A stretch of DNA of 64,000 nucleotides. It comes from Atopsyche davidsoni. Its lineage: Eukaryota; Arthropoda; Insecta; Trichoptera; Hydrobiosidae. The translations under genes and the position numbers were made by a program. The stretch covers positions 4,283,001 to 4,347,000 of the forward strand of contig JAILWY010000007.1 in the NCBI GenBank assembly GCA_022113835.1, given 5' to 3'. Under the pieces are notes generated by a model, which saw only the letters and a list, made by a program, of their open reading frames with translations, was not told the DNA's origin and ran no database searches. Below are positions 28,301 through 40,950 of this stretch, in pieces; position 1 is the first letter of the stretch; every line of letters begins with the position of its first letter.

Positions 28301-29372
28301 AAGAGTATGGGCTAAATACTGCCCGTCACAATTTATTTTTGTATATAACAGCATACATTTAAAATAAATTATGTTTTTTGAATCTAATCTCAATCATATT
28401 CTGAGAATGTAATACAATTTTTAAATTGAAATTTCATATTTCAAATGAGAACAAGGCTTTGTATTGTGATTTCTTTATTCCGTGACGTCAAAAAACAAAT
28501 ATTTCTCGATCAAAACTTACAAAACTAATTCAACTTTGTGCAAAAAAAAAAACTATTGTTAGTGACTGATGCCGATTTACAAAATACTGAAGGATATTTG
28601 AAAAATATATATATATATATATATTTATCGTAAAAAAAAAATTAAATAAGCAAAAGTCAAAAGAGAAAATAGGGCAGACACACATGTAAATTTTGATGGG
28701 ATATTTGAAAAATAAATTGTTTTATTTGTTTTCTTACGCTGGCACAAAAACGATTATTTTATTTTCATTAAAATTCAGAAAATATTATTATACTGTGTAC
28801 ATGAAATAATTTTTGAAACATAAATTAGTATGAAAACAAAACATTATTTACATAATAAAGTTTAGTATACATTTCTGCATAAAGATTTTGGTGCTTTTTG
28901 ATTGATTTCTTGCAATTAATACATTTTTACAATAAAAAAATATTGTACGTTCCTTTTCGTTTCCACAAATACGGTTCAATGTTTTCTAACGAGTTTTTTT
29001 TTAATTATTTAAAAAAATTGGATTTTTTATTATCCTATAAACTACTTTATTGAAAAATATATTTTATAATTTGAATGATATGTTGTATTTTTAAAATAAC
29101 AACCGAGCAGTTAACATTTTATTTGCTCCTTCAAAAATACTTTTTTAATAATCCTAGGTATAGGTTTTCTGCTATCTTGATATGATTTATATTAAAAATA
29201 TATAATTTGAAAAATTTAATTATATCTAAAACGGATCTGTAATTTTTGCACAGGAAGACTGCACATTACAGATATTCACAGGATAAGTCCGGTATTTTGT
29301 TTGATTTAATGAGCCCCCCTTAATGAAGTTTCCGTGTTTTATTTGACAAAGCTATTTTTGAATGGCCGCCGT

Positions 29373-29434
29373 GGGGCAAAGGGGATGAGGTATAGGGGAT
29401 GGGGTAAAGGGGATGGGGCACTCCTATGACGTCA
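29373..29434 (+). promoter_or_regulatory. G-quadruplex-prone tract next to a CRE
   Basis: Six GGGG runs lie between 29373 and 29418. The last four (29395-29418) are separated by 2, 4 and 2 bases, fitting an intramolecular G-quadruplex on the sense strand. A TGACGTCA core follows at 29427-29434. It looks like a short degenerate GGGGAT/GGGGTAAA minisatellite. Confidence 0.6.
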
Positions 29435-30700
29435 CACGCTCCGCTGGTCAGAGTGGCTTCCGAAAATCGCTTTAATGATGCACTTTTGTACTTTCAATAT
29501 AAGAACCAGTCAAAGCTCAGGTAGACGGATTATTTATAATGAACATCTGCATAAGCTTTAATACTCTTGTTTTTAATTAAAAATATTAGAAAGCAGGGAT
29601 CTAACATCGTTATCCACCCTTTTTACCGTGTAACACAAAAGAGATTAAATTAAAAAAAGTTTAATAATTAATAATTTTCCTTGAAAATTTGTGTAGGTTT
29701 AATTCCATTCAAATATGTTAGCCATCGGAAAATATCACTTGATAATTATTGCAAAATAGTGTACCGGATGACTGAAACCGCATTGCATAACATCATTTAC
29801 AAATTTAATATTTTTGTCAAAAGGTAATAGTATTATTTTCAATTTCGCCAAAAGCTAGTATTGTTTGCATTATTTATTTCCCCGTTTCAAAGGGCTCGTA
29901 CAATTTGCTAATTCGGTCGCAGTTTTTAATTATTCTAATGTTTCGGCCGATACGCGAATTTCAACACAATAATATGGTGAATAATCAATAGTCGGTTTGT
30001 GTGGGACCGGTGATATGCTTTGTTAATTATTTTGAACTTGTTAGTAAATAATACGATAATAGTTTTAATTCGATTATTATGAACGGGATATTTTGGGAAA
30101 TTTTCATGCTTTGATATGATACTCTTTATGAAGCAATTTTATGTTATATATTAATATAATGATATCATTTTCAAATACAAAATGATAGAATTCTAGTTTT
30201 ATTAATAAATTAAATATAATATTTTCCTTCTACTGACAAGCTTATAGATTCATTAATTAGTAAAATAGATTGCTTCATCGACTCACATTTCTCAAACGGA
30301 AGTATTAAATTAAATATTTATTTTATTAGGTACTCTTTATTTTATCAAAAAAATGATTTGCCGAAAACTATAATATTTTGTATATTTTCAATTGATTTTA
30401 TATATTTGTCGAGGGATTTTAAAGAGAATGTCAAACCGCTTTTATGTTTGAAAATATTATTACATTTAGTACATTTTTGCTGAAGTCTGAAGAAGCCTTT
30501 AAAAGATGAAATCTTTGACAAACAAAACAAACCGTAGCCTTCTAGCCTTTTACCTATTTAATTATTTGTTTAAATACGGATATTTCAAACTGAGGTAGTA
30601 TGTTGCGTAAACTGCTTGGTTACATTTATATTCTTAAAAAACCGATCGGACATTTTAGCCAGATGTAATAAGTTCTGCGACACAATTGAAAATATGAGAG

Positions 30701-30733
30701 ATATTTCATAAGCCTACGTTAGGCATGAAATAT
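30701..30733 (+). repeat. compact 14-bp intronic hairpin
   Basis: ATATTTCAT (30701-30709) pairs with 30725-30733, and GCCTA (30712-30716) pairs with 30720-30724, leaving a 2-base bulge and a 3-base loop. At about 33 bases it is too short for a microRNA precursor. Confidence 0.55.
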
Positions 30734-33700
30734 TCGTTCCGTTCTCCATATAAGGCAAATTTAAAGCGATTATAACGGTCTTGCTAAGGGCTCCCTGCTA
30801 GAATATAAAATATTTTTTATTAGATTTTGCTGACACTTTTTCGCACAAAAACGCATGATCTTAATTTAATATCATCTATGCACGAAGGTTTTATAAAAAA
30901 AAACTCTTTCAACTTTTTTTATTTAATAGATATTATTTCCATAGAATTATAAATCCGGGGGTTAAAATATGTCATAAAGAAAACATAAATACGGGTGAGA
31001 TTCTTTTTTGTAGTCTAATAATAGATTTCAAATATATATATTTATTTTTCATATCGTATTCTTGATTTTAAAGATAACATATTTGTAATTATAAATAACC
31101 TTGTATTAGAGTTTTTTAATAAATATTTTCATAACCGTTAGTTATTTAATAATAAAAAATAAATTTGCATTTTGAAATTATGAAAGATTTTTAGGAAATC
31201 GATTCACAAATGAAACGATAAGAAAAATCCCATTTGTGAGAATCAGAACTGGAATTATCGAAATTTATTACATTATCCAAATAATTTAAAGTATTTCGGT
31301 TTGCATCTATTTGTAAAGTTACTATGCAGGCAGTATCGTATAAATACTACCCTAGGGGGTTTGCACCCAACAAGCTGTGGTCAACGCAACGTGCAATTGA
31401 CACGTACCCCATAAATAATAGTTCAATAAATGTAAGAAAATACTTATCTGACTACTAAAGAAAACAAATCCAAATTTATATATTGCTTCTAAATAAAATA
31501 GCAAACAAAACTCGAAAAATATTTATTAATAAAAGATATACATAACTACTTTTGTCAGTGTTACTTGTCAATAAATAATTCATTGCTCTGTCCTCAACGT
31601 TTTTACTAGCCGTCGGTAAGTTACTGTACAAAAAATATATAGAATACTTTGCAAGGTACATTGTAGCACAATAACATAAAAACGCCCTTCAGTCACTTGT
31701 TATCCGTCAATTTTTAATGATAAATTGAATGTTCTATTACCGATTTAATATTACAAAAAATATATAATTAGGCTAATTTTTACGTGATTCTCGCGTGATA
31801 GGGATAATCTCTGTAGCCAGAGCTTTTAAGCTCCCGTGCTAACAGCGCCGCCGATGCAAAGTCATCTGTTGATATTTTTTTATCCCCCGAGCGAGTCACA
31901 CGGGCATGTAATTGGTTTCTATTAAGCTGACTTACTTGTTATTTTTAATTTAAACGTCCGCCCTGAGCAAACACGAACATATTTAAACAGAGACGCCAAT
32001 CTGAGCAAGCGACGCGCCCGGATGCAACCCGATATTTTTTAGGATTTTTTAATGTAAATAAATATCGACTAGAAATCGTGCCACAAGAAGCACATCTTAG
32101 ATAAGATTTTGGTATGGAGGAATTTGAATTGTGTGAATGTTTACAAAGAATCGACTTACGATTTCCTGTTGGATGAAAATCAACACAATTCAAATAATAT
32201 ATATATATATAAATTAAAAATCGTGACTGCTGAGTTGTCTAGCTGGTTGATATTAGCAAAAAAATAAACGGTGTACATTTAATGTCTTCAGAAAGCCCCC
32301 CTGCGTCGGCAGACCCACATCACTCCCTTGTACTGTAACTTTCTAGTGACATCCAAGTGAAGTGGGAACCACCGCAATCGATTATATATCCCTTCTTTAT
32401 TGCCATTTGTCTATGTTAATCGTCACTTCGACGCATTACTTTCACTCCAAAGCACTTTCACTTTCAAAATACCCAAGGGTTTATTCTTTAAAAATAACGC
32501 TGAAAGCCAGCTGACGTGGATACTTTTTTTTAAGAGCTTGGAATTAAAGATTTTTAGATATCCAAGGGAAATCCTTTTATTATAAAGTAAATTCGTCCAT
32601 TTCGAGATGTTCCACGTGACATTTCAATTTGAACAGAAGGCCCATTTTAAATGCCTAAAAACTGCCAAGTGATCGTCGAATCCAAAATTTACAGCTACCC
32701 TCCCCTCTGCTTCCATAGAAATTCTTCCTTTCACGGTCCTTTTTATATTGAACTGTTCGTCTTTTAAGGTCCCTTTGAACACTGTTGCATTCTTCATTCA
32801 CGTCCAGGATTATAATAAACCGTAGCATTGAACACAAAGGACCCGAGTTATTCTATGGACGCTGAAATACATCACGAATGCTAGAATGGCCCTGAGTCCC
32901 TAATCATTGTGTGGATGTCGAGTTCCACAGTTCTCTAAACATGCACTAAGTGCGTAAGCGTGCATTCATTCAAATCTTCACACACTTCTTTCAGTTCAGT
33001 AATTATCGCCTTGCACAATTTTATACTGAATAATGCAAGAACTGTGATTTTAAAAAATAACATTATACAATTAGGAATAGGAAAAAAAACGTTTTTGATT
33101 ATAATTTTTTAAGCCATACTCTATTTTTTAAGCTACAAATGCTACAAGCCTTTCCATGTATTTTTTTTTACATATTGTCTAGTTGCAATATTCAATATTG
33201 ACCGTTGTCGCAGTAAAAATAATGTAATATGTATATATATTTTTTAGATTTTGTGAATAAGTTTGCTTGCTATTAATTTAATACAATTCAGGTTATTTTT
33301 TTTTTTTGATTGCACACATTAATGCTTTGATAATAAATTATGATTCATCGTTTATTTATCATCTGTTATTATGGAATTTCCAATAATTTATTAATAAAAG
33401 TAAATATGACTCTTGGTATTTTTGTTTTTTCAATTGATAATTAAATATCTGAAATATAAAAAATAGTTTATAATTATTATTTAAAATAAAGTAGAATTCT
33501 TTCCACTTGCTTGATATTTGCACAATGTTAAGAGAGACGGACTTAAAAGCTATTTCATGTTTATAGTCGATAGTTTTTTGGTAGACGTAATTATGTATAT
33601 TTGTTATAAAATATGCTTCGAAACTAGTTTTTCGATACTGTCACATCAAGTTTGAACCTACTCATCAAAATGTGTATTACTAAGCGTGTGAATTAAAATT

Positions 33701-36680
33701 AACACGGTCTTATACGTGGAACAATGTTTACCAATGTGCCTTTTTGTTGTAGGCACCCTTATAATGCCATTAATTTATAGCGCTTTTTATGTTAGCCCAT
33801 ACAATCCCCTTAATCAGTCACTGTCATAAATAAACTAAAAAAATAACGATAAATACATAATTAATGCTGGTACTGGTTAAATTATGAATTAAGTGCCTTT
33901 ATTAAATATACACCGTTTTACAACGTCAATTTAGAAGCGAACATAAACTTTCATAGTTGAACATAGTATTTTCACTCTTTTGAAAATATGAAAGAGGTGT
34001 TTTATACATATTTTAATTTTTTTATTAAAAGAGAGATTGTAACCATAGCAAAATTACTTTAATCTTATTTTTCATTAAACATTTAAACTGTAATATACAA
34101 CAATTTTGTAATAATATAAACGTACAATTAATTATTCTAGGAGTAATATATTGTGAAAGTATTTGATAGTTTAATACTTCAACTATTAAATCAAATACCC
34201 TTTTCCAAAAGCTCTCGTAGATCTTCCATAAAGGCCAGATACTTTTTCTTTGAATTATTGCAATAATATTCATAGAACAAAGCCCAATTTGCCGGAGTCT
34301 TAGCGATTGTTATTTACGACTTTGTGCATAATACAATATAAAGTCATTATAATTTAAGGACCCGCATGGAGAGTTTGTTCAGACTTCTTGCGGAGTTGCG
34401 CACTTGGACAGTGGCTCTCAAAGGCATTTAAATAAAGGTATTCAATGTTATTTAATGACGTCTCGAACAAAAGCTAAAATATTATATTTTATAATAACTG
34501 TGTATGAATTTTTTTTTATACAACCAAAGTATTGAATACATAATCAGATGGAATACCATATTATTAAAAATTACAAAATAAAATAAATCTTCAGGCCACG
34601 AGTCCTAGATTTGAACTTTGCACCATGTTTAAATAATATAAGGTTATCTTCTAATCATAGAAATAAGGATCTGGAAGGTTCGTCCCCCACAACAATTATT
34701 GAAATGGATCAGTGCTTCTCTTTTCCATACATGTCAATCAAATTATATGCCGTCCCTTTTATGTAAATAGAAGCACGCCAGATTGTTTATGCGTAGAATC
34801 CTGCGCCAGAAACCACACATGTTTTGTATCGTCTAACACGTGCGCTTGCCGTTTTTGTACAAAAAATAAGATATCGCTATATTGTTGGCATAAATATTTA
34901 TTTAATAATTTCAAATTAACGATAAAATAATTTTAAAAACTTAAACCGTTGTGTTAAACATTTTTGAAAATATCATTCAAGGTATAAATATGACGAACTT
35001 AAATGAGTGATCTACAAATAATAGATTATAAGGATGGACTATTTTAACTTTTTTTGTACACTCGATGTATTTTTAAATAATATATTTACTATCATTTACT
35101 GACAGAATGACGCCAAAAAAAGATGCGTAAAGAGGGGGAGGGGGGTGTTCACTATATTATATTTCATTATATATTTAGTTATCCAAGAATGAATTACTAC
35201 AAATTATTTATATAATTGCACGAACAAAACTTTAATTAAATATTTTTTTAAAATAAAGGTATTGGTACGATTAGCAACTCATCTTTCAAATATAGATATC
35301 CGTGGGTACAGAAAACGAGATTGCGTGTATGGATGGACGATAACAGTATGGGTGCTCATTTATCTTTTACGTATAAACGAGATCTTGCTATTTGTCAGCG
35401 AGGGTGCGACGATTGAGATAAATATCCAAACTCGCTCATACCTTGATGGCACCATTTGTACACTCTGTATAGCAGAGTTTTAGAATCCAGAGCTTCCTTG
35501 GTTTGAGCAATGCTAAGTATATGATGAATGTACCGAGTCTGGAATCGCCCCGAGGTGCGCTCCCCGGCCTGAACTTTGCTAATGAATCACCCGACTATCA
35601 GGTTAGTTTTGCAACCTTTAGCTGTGTACCGATGCCTTACAATCTGTATTCTATTTAACTTGGTACACTCACGGAATAACAACAGCCAAGGAAAAGAAGC
35701 ACGATAATTAGGTTAATAAAACTTGCAAACACTTGGCTTGAACCTAATGTGCACAAGGATATTAATTAGGCATTATCGGTATCAAAGAATCGTATCGGTA
35801 TAAAGCTGTTGCTAAGGCGATGAAGTTCAATGTTAATATAATTATTCGATTGTCGTCTATTTACAATATTAATTATATGTTTTCTAGAATTTATCAAATT
35901 TTCATATCATGAGTCACAGCGGCTGATATATTTGCCAGTTGGGCATGAGTTTAACAATACAAATACAGAGAAACTAATCAGTAAGTTTTTTTCAATTTGT
36001 TGAAATTATAGATTCTAAGAAAACGAAGACGAATTGAAAAAAAGGCTTCTCTGCTGAAGTTTTTCTATGATTTCTCTCTATAAAAATAAATAAAAACCGA
36101 GATTCATCAAACTGATCGCAACCGCTGTTAGATCTAAAAACTTCCAACAACTCGAAATTAATTTTAATGAAAACTAATATATACTCTCACGTGGATTATT
36201 ACAATCGAGTGTGAGAAAACATATTTTTTCTTTTATTTTTATTAAATTTACAAAATATAGCAACGAAGAACACATTTAATTAAGTGCAGAAACACGAAAT
36301 ATATAAAAAAGCACTGCATTCATAAAAAAAACGAATTTATTACATAAAAACACGTATTTATTTGTAAATAAATTATTCTGTGAAACTAAAAATTCGCTTT
36401 TACATTCTATATGTCAATTGATCAACTTTATAATTTACTTTCTATTTAAACTTGTCATGACATATTGTAAATTATTAAGCATAACTTCAAAAGAGTATAA
36501 TAACTAACGCATGATCGTGATATTCTTTTTAAAGGGATTTAATTTTCAAGCATGACAGTAATTGATATTACAATCTAAATACTTAGTTTTTTTTTCAGAA
36601 ATTTGATGCTACTTCATTTTTCAGGCCTTATTAAAATGTCTTGTAAAATTAATCGCTGAAATCCTTGTTTGAATAACTGA

Positions 36681-36710
36681 ATAACTAATTTTGCCTGAAA
36701 AATTAGTTAT
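36681..36710 (+). repeat. 12-bp perfect hairpin in the intron
   Basis: ATAACTAATTTT (36681-36692) is perfectly complementary to 36699-36710 with a 6-base loop GCCTGA. The arms contain TAAT homeodomain-type cores, so it could be a palindromic binding site as well as a cruciform. Confidence 0.6.
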
Positions 36711-38929
36711 AACATTAATTGACATCTTTCGTAGTGATTTTTTTACACATCATTTATTTAACCGTCCGACAATAAAATATTAAATTATCGATTTCAATTT
36801 ATTATCGGAATTTACATATTTTTTAAAATAATGTACAATCAAACCTTTTTTTTAGTAAAATGATGAAATACTAAAAACAGATATCGGGTCATGTTTCTCC
36901 ATATTAAGAGGGTATATTGGTTTTGGTTTTTATTTCAAGGAATTTAATTAGATTTCATATTTATACACCAGTAATTTAAATACCGACTGTAACTTATTTG
37001 AATGTGTTTTAAATGATTTTGATTTATTGCTACTCAGCTTTTGAGGCAGTACTAGGCTAGCGACCAAATTCTGAAAATATTTAATTATCTTTTATATAAG
37101 TCACACATTTGATGCAGTGGTTTTTTCTTTACAAGTATATTGCTATAGCACTTACTTTCTTTAGATTGATGAATACTTCATTTATTAGTAAAATACTGTT
37201 TAATGATCTTAAAGAACTTGGGTGTTAATATATTATGAAACTTTTAACTTAGTAATTTAATAAATATATATACATAGAAAGAGATGATATATATTACGAT
37301 GTGAATCGACTAAAAGTAGCAGGAGATTTATTGGTTCTTTATGATCTCTTTCTTAAATTAAATTATCAAGTATACGAGAATGCCGGCGATACACGCATTA
37401 GCGGTCATATTGTCTACTCCGTATTGTGTACAGGGAAGACATCGACCTATTTCTGGTATACAATAGAAATTTGGGAACTGTCGAAAGAGAGTGGGGTTAT
37501 AATACCCATGGCTATCTGTCCCATGTCTACACTAATTGAACCTACGGGCTGGAATAAATCAGAAAACAAATAAACAATGAATCCATTCAGAAAAATCAAG
37601 ATAATAAGAATAAAAGGAAATACGCACGCGGCCACTGGAGCTATGTGGGGAATAACCACGCAAGGCAATTAAGTGCAGAGATACTCCATCACATTAAAAT
37701 ACAAGAGTTTGAGAGACCACTGATTTTTTGGGTGATAAGAAAAGCTTTTTCCACATTCAAAGTTATCGTCAAATTCAATTTGGTGTTGCCTTTTAACGAT
37801 GATTTCTAAACCTTTCGAATGCACAATGTATTTTCAAGAACAATGCAGTGCTTATGTTTTTATATATATTTCGAGAGTCTATTTATGTACGTTGAATAGA
37901 AAATGTACTGAGTTCAATGTTCAAAGAGTCGTTGTATAAAAAAAATATTTGTGAAAATTTAAATCATTTATTTGTGGATATGTATATTTACAAATAATGA
38001 AGTGAGATCAGTACTCTTGCTATTAGCGATGGCAAGCCTTAGCTTCTTATTAAATTGTATTATTGTTAAAATGTCAAATATATTTGTGATAAATAAACTC
38101 CTGTCTAGTTACCAGAGATGCGGCTAGAGAACATGTATTTTAAATTATTAATTCGAGCCTACGTTTTGGCAACCCTCTGAAGTACCCAAACACGTCCTAT
38201 AAAACTTACTTAAGATTATAGTATTCGTTATGTATATGTGTATGGATTTCTTACCCGACTCTTTAAGCCCCAATCTTCGCCTTAGTACCAAAGATTGAGG
38301 TTTTAATTTTCACTCCCTGACGTTCTACTTTCGACACAGGTTTCTATTGGAATACATCTTCTCCTGCTCTCTCGCGAATTGATTGCTCAGTTCAGACGGC
38401 ACAACAAAGACAAATTATTTGAATGGATTGCAAGCACTGGAAGACGAGACAACGGATCGTTACCGCGAACTTCTTCCCGGGCCGAGCACGAAAACCTTTT
38501 CATCGAATTCAAATTTTTCGCTCTTGAATGAGTGTTTGCGGGAACTCGGGTCGCCCCACAAAGGAAGTTCCCCGTTGGAAGTCTCATTTTATTTCAATAT
38601 CTTCGGCTTTCCGGTCTGAAGGAATGCTAGAAAAATGGCAGATCTATTTTAGGGCATTTTTTTATTTGTATTAGGATGGCTATTTTATATAATGATCGAT
38701 TTTATTCGCAAGAGAAAATGTATTCAATAAAATAATTCACGCAATCTAACGCATCCATTCATGTCTTTATACTTCTTGGAATATTTTATATTATTCATTT
38801 TTTCAAAACTCAATGTGTATCAATAATATTTTATACTGACAATCATTGAAAATAAAAAAAATAAAAAAAATTTCTGTTGTGTTAACAATATTAGGGCATT
38901 AAATTACGAAACGATGTAAAATTTTCGTT

Positions 38930-38990
38930 TGGTTACAGTATCACAAAAAATCAGAACTGTCGGTTCGAATCCCATCGTGTATGTCCTGAA
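38930..38990 (+). mobile_element. tRNA-derived SINE-like relic
   Basis: A perfect RNA polymerase III box B GGTTCGAATCC (38962-38972) is preceded by a box-A-like TGGTTACAGTATC (38930-38942). The spacing is shorter than in a tRNA and no cloverleaf forms, so a SINE relic is likelier than a tRNA gene. Confidence 0.35.
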
Positions 38991-39779
38991 TAATAGAAGT
39001 ATTATGAAATATTTGATTTAATATTAAAACATCACAATAGCTATAAATATCGGACCAAAGATCTATTTGGTAAAATATAAAGTTTTCATAACAAAACTCT
39101 GTTCATGTTGAAAAAATATAAAAAAATTTAATGCTCAATCCTAAGAAATATTTACTTAGATTTATATATTGATGCCACGAATATTAAATCTGACATCATA
39201 AACATTTATGAATTATTGTATGAGAGGGAGTTGAATAAACTATTCGTAATAAAACATAAAAAAATAAGTAGAGCATATAAATTGACCGTGTCTGAATGTT
39301 TGAACCCTGTCATTGAAGTATTATTTTTGATGACGAATGTAGAGAAATGACGCGATATCCTATTTTTATATAACACTAGAGCACTCACGACGAATACCAA
39401 TTTGTATTGGAATAATATTTTTGCCGAAACTTCAAGTTTAATTTTGAAAGTAAAATTAAAAAAAAAACTATCATGAAGGCGTTGTAGATATTAAATTTAT
39501 TTCTTATAAACATGATATCACACTCTGATCCTGAAATTTCACGATAGGCTTGTCTGCGTTTAAAGATTTACATGAAAACTAAGCTGTTTATTAATTAGTG
39601 GAAAAAATATATAAGCGACATTTTTTTGCGATTAAAATTGAATATTTGATTATCCGAACTCATCAAAAAATCAACGATCAGTATGTGCGTCCCTGCGGGA
39701 AACAAGTGTGTTAATATATTAAAGGGGGGAATGTCGCGTATTATGGATAATTTTAAATAACTGATTAATGGTATTGGCG

Positions 39780-40340
39780 ATGGTCTTCTCACCCTAGGAG
39801 AGCGTTCAGCTAACAGATGCGTTCTTCAATACTAAGAGACGATAATTAATTACAAAACGCATTTGCCAGGGTGGTGTGTGCGCCTTTTCAGGGCGGCCTC
39901 GCTGTAAAACTCCAGCAAGGAGCCGATTCAGTAACTCGCGCCACATTCAACACTCGAGCGCCGACGATTCATCATACTCCGGCCACCATTAATATTCCGA
40001 TTACATCGGGCGTCGATTCTCGGCCAATTAAAAAAGCCCGTCTCAATTCGGACTAATTTACGCCCGTAATTAATATTCAAGTGACGCTTTCAGTGATTAA
40101 TGACGTGCGAAGCGCCATAAGAAGCCTGACGAAAGAAAGAACTCGCGGGCTCTAATCCCTCGTGCCATATGATTTATGGCAGGGCCGTGTGACGTCATTG
40201 GACCGATGCATTTTGACACATTTTATTATACCCATAAATTCGATAAAAATTGATTGATTGTCGCGCTCCAAGACGCCTCGATTTTTTGTGTTGGCTTAGG
40301 TAAATTCCCGCCAAGACTAATATTAATTTAATCTCAAATA
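39780..40340. promoter_or_regulatory. intronic island with Exd/Hox-type site cluster and CRE
   Basis: A CpG-rich block with TGATTAAT (40094-40101), TGATTTATGG (40170-40179), TGATTGAT (40251-40258) and TGACGTCA (40190-40197). TGATTNAT is the consensus shape for Extradenticle-Hox dimers. Several TAAT cores also occur. No open frame is convincing (39871-40056 is unremarkable). Enhancer function is inferred from the motif cluster and from connectin being a known Hox target in flies. Confidence 0.4.
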
Positions 40341-40927
40341 TTGAATATTTACTATAATTTTTCACAAATTTTTATTTAAATAAGTCTTAGTATGAGGAAG
40401 ATTGATGTTTCTGGAACGCGAAACCCGCCGCGCAAGGAGAGCTATCTTGTTTGCTTTACGTACAAATGCCTTAATTATTAATGAACTTTGGGTGGAGAAA
40501 AAAATTCTTACGTTCTTCTTGAAAATAAAGTATTTTAGTAATATGCAAGACTTGAGTTGGTAAATGAAGAAGCTTAAAATTTGTAGGGAATTAAAAAAAC
40601 AATATCAGGTTTCATATAAATTATCTGTTACCCATTGGAATCCTTTCAATTTACTCCTAACACTTCAATGCTCCGTATAACGACAGGTATAATCAAAAAA
40701 ATACATTTTTACAACATATTTTAAAATGAATGCTTCACACATGAAAAGTCGTAAGAATGAAATAAAATTACGCAAAGACGCAGTGTGGTTCGAATCAAAA
40801 CTATGTCTAGATAAATATAATTTATAATATTTCTCGCCGTTCAGTTAATAGATTATTTCCATAAAATGACATAAAGTTTAAATAACAATTAAATAATATA
40901 ATTTAATTCTGACCGGTGTGTTTCAGT

Positions 40928-40950
40928 ATCATATATATATATATATATAC
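40928..40950. repeat. TA dinucleotide microsatellite
   Basis: An uninterrupted AT/TA run. Similar runs are at about 23060-23082, 28605-28625, 32197-32212 and 43345-43360. Simple repeats only. Confidence 0.85.

Noticed and set aside
30591..30611. Sequence beginning TGAGGTAGTATGTTG, resembling let-7 (16 of 21 bases including the seed).
   Set aside because: No complementary arm upstream or downstream within about 100 bases, so no precursor hairpin; the 3' half diverges.
35262..35483. 73-codon frame with some hydrophobic stretches.
   Set aside because: No recognisable family and no splice or promoter context; length is compatible with chance.
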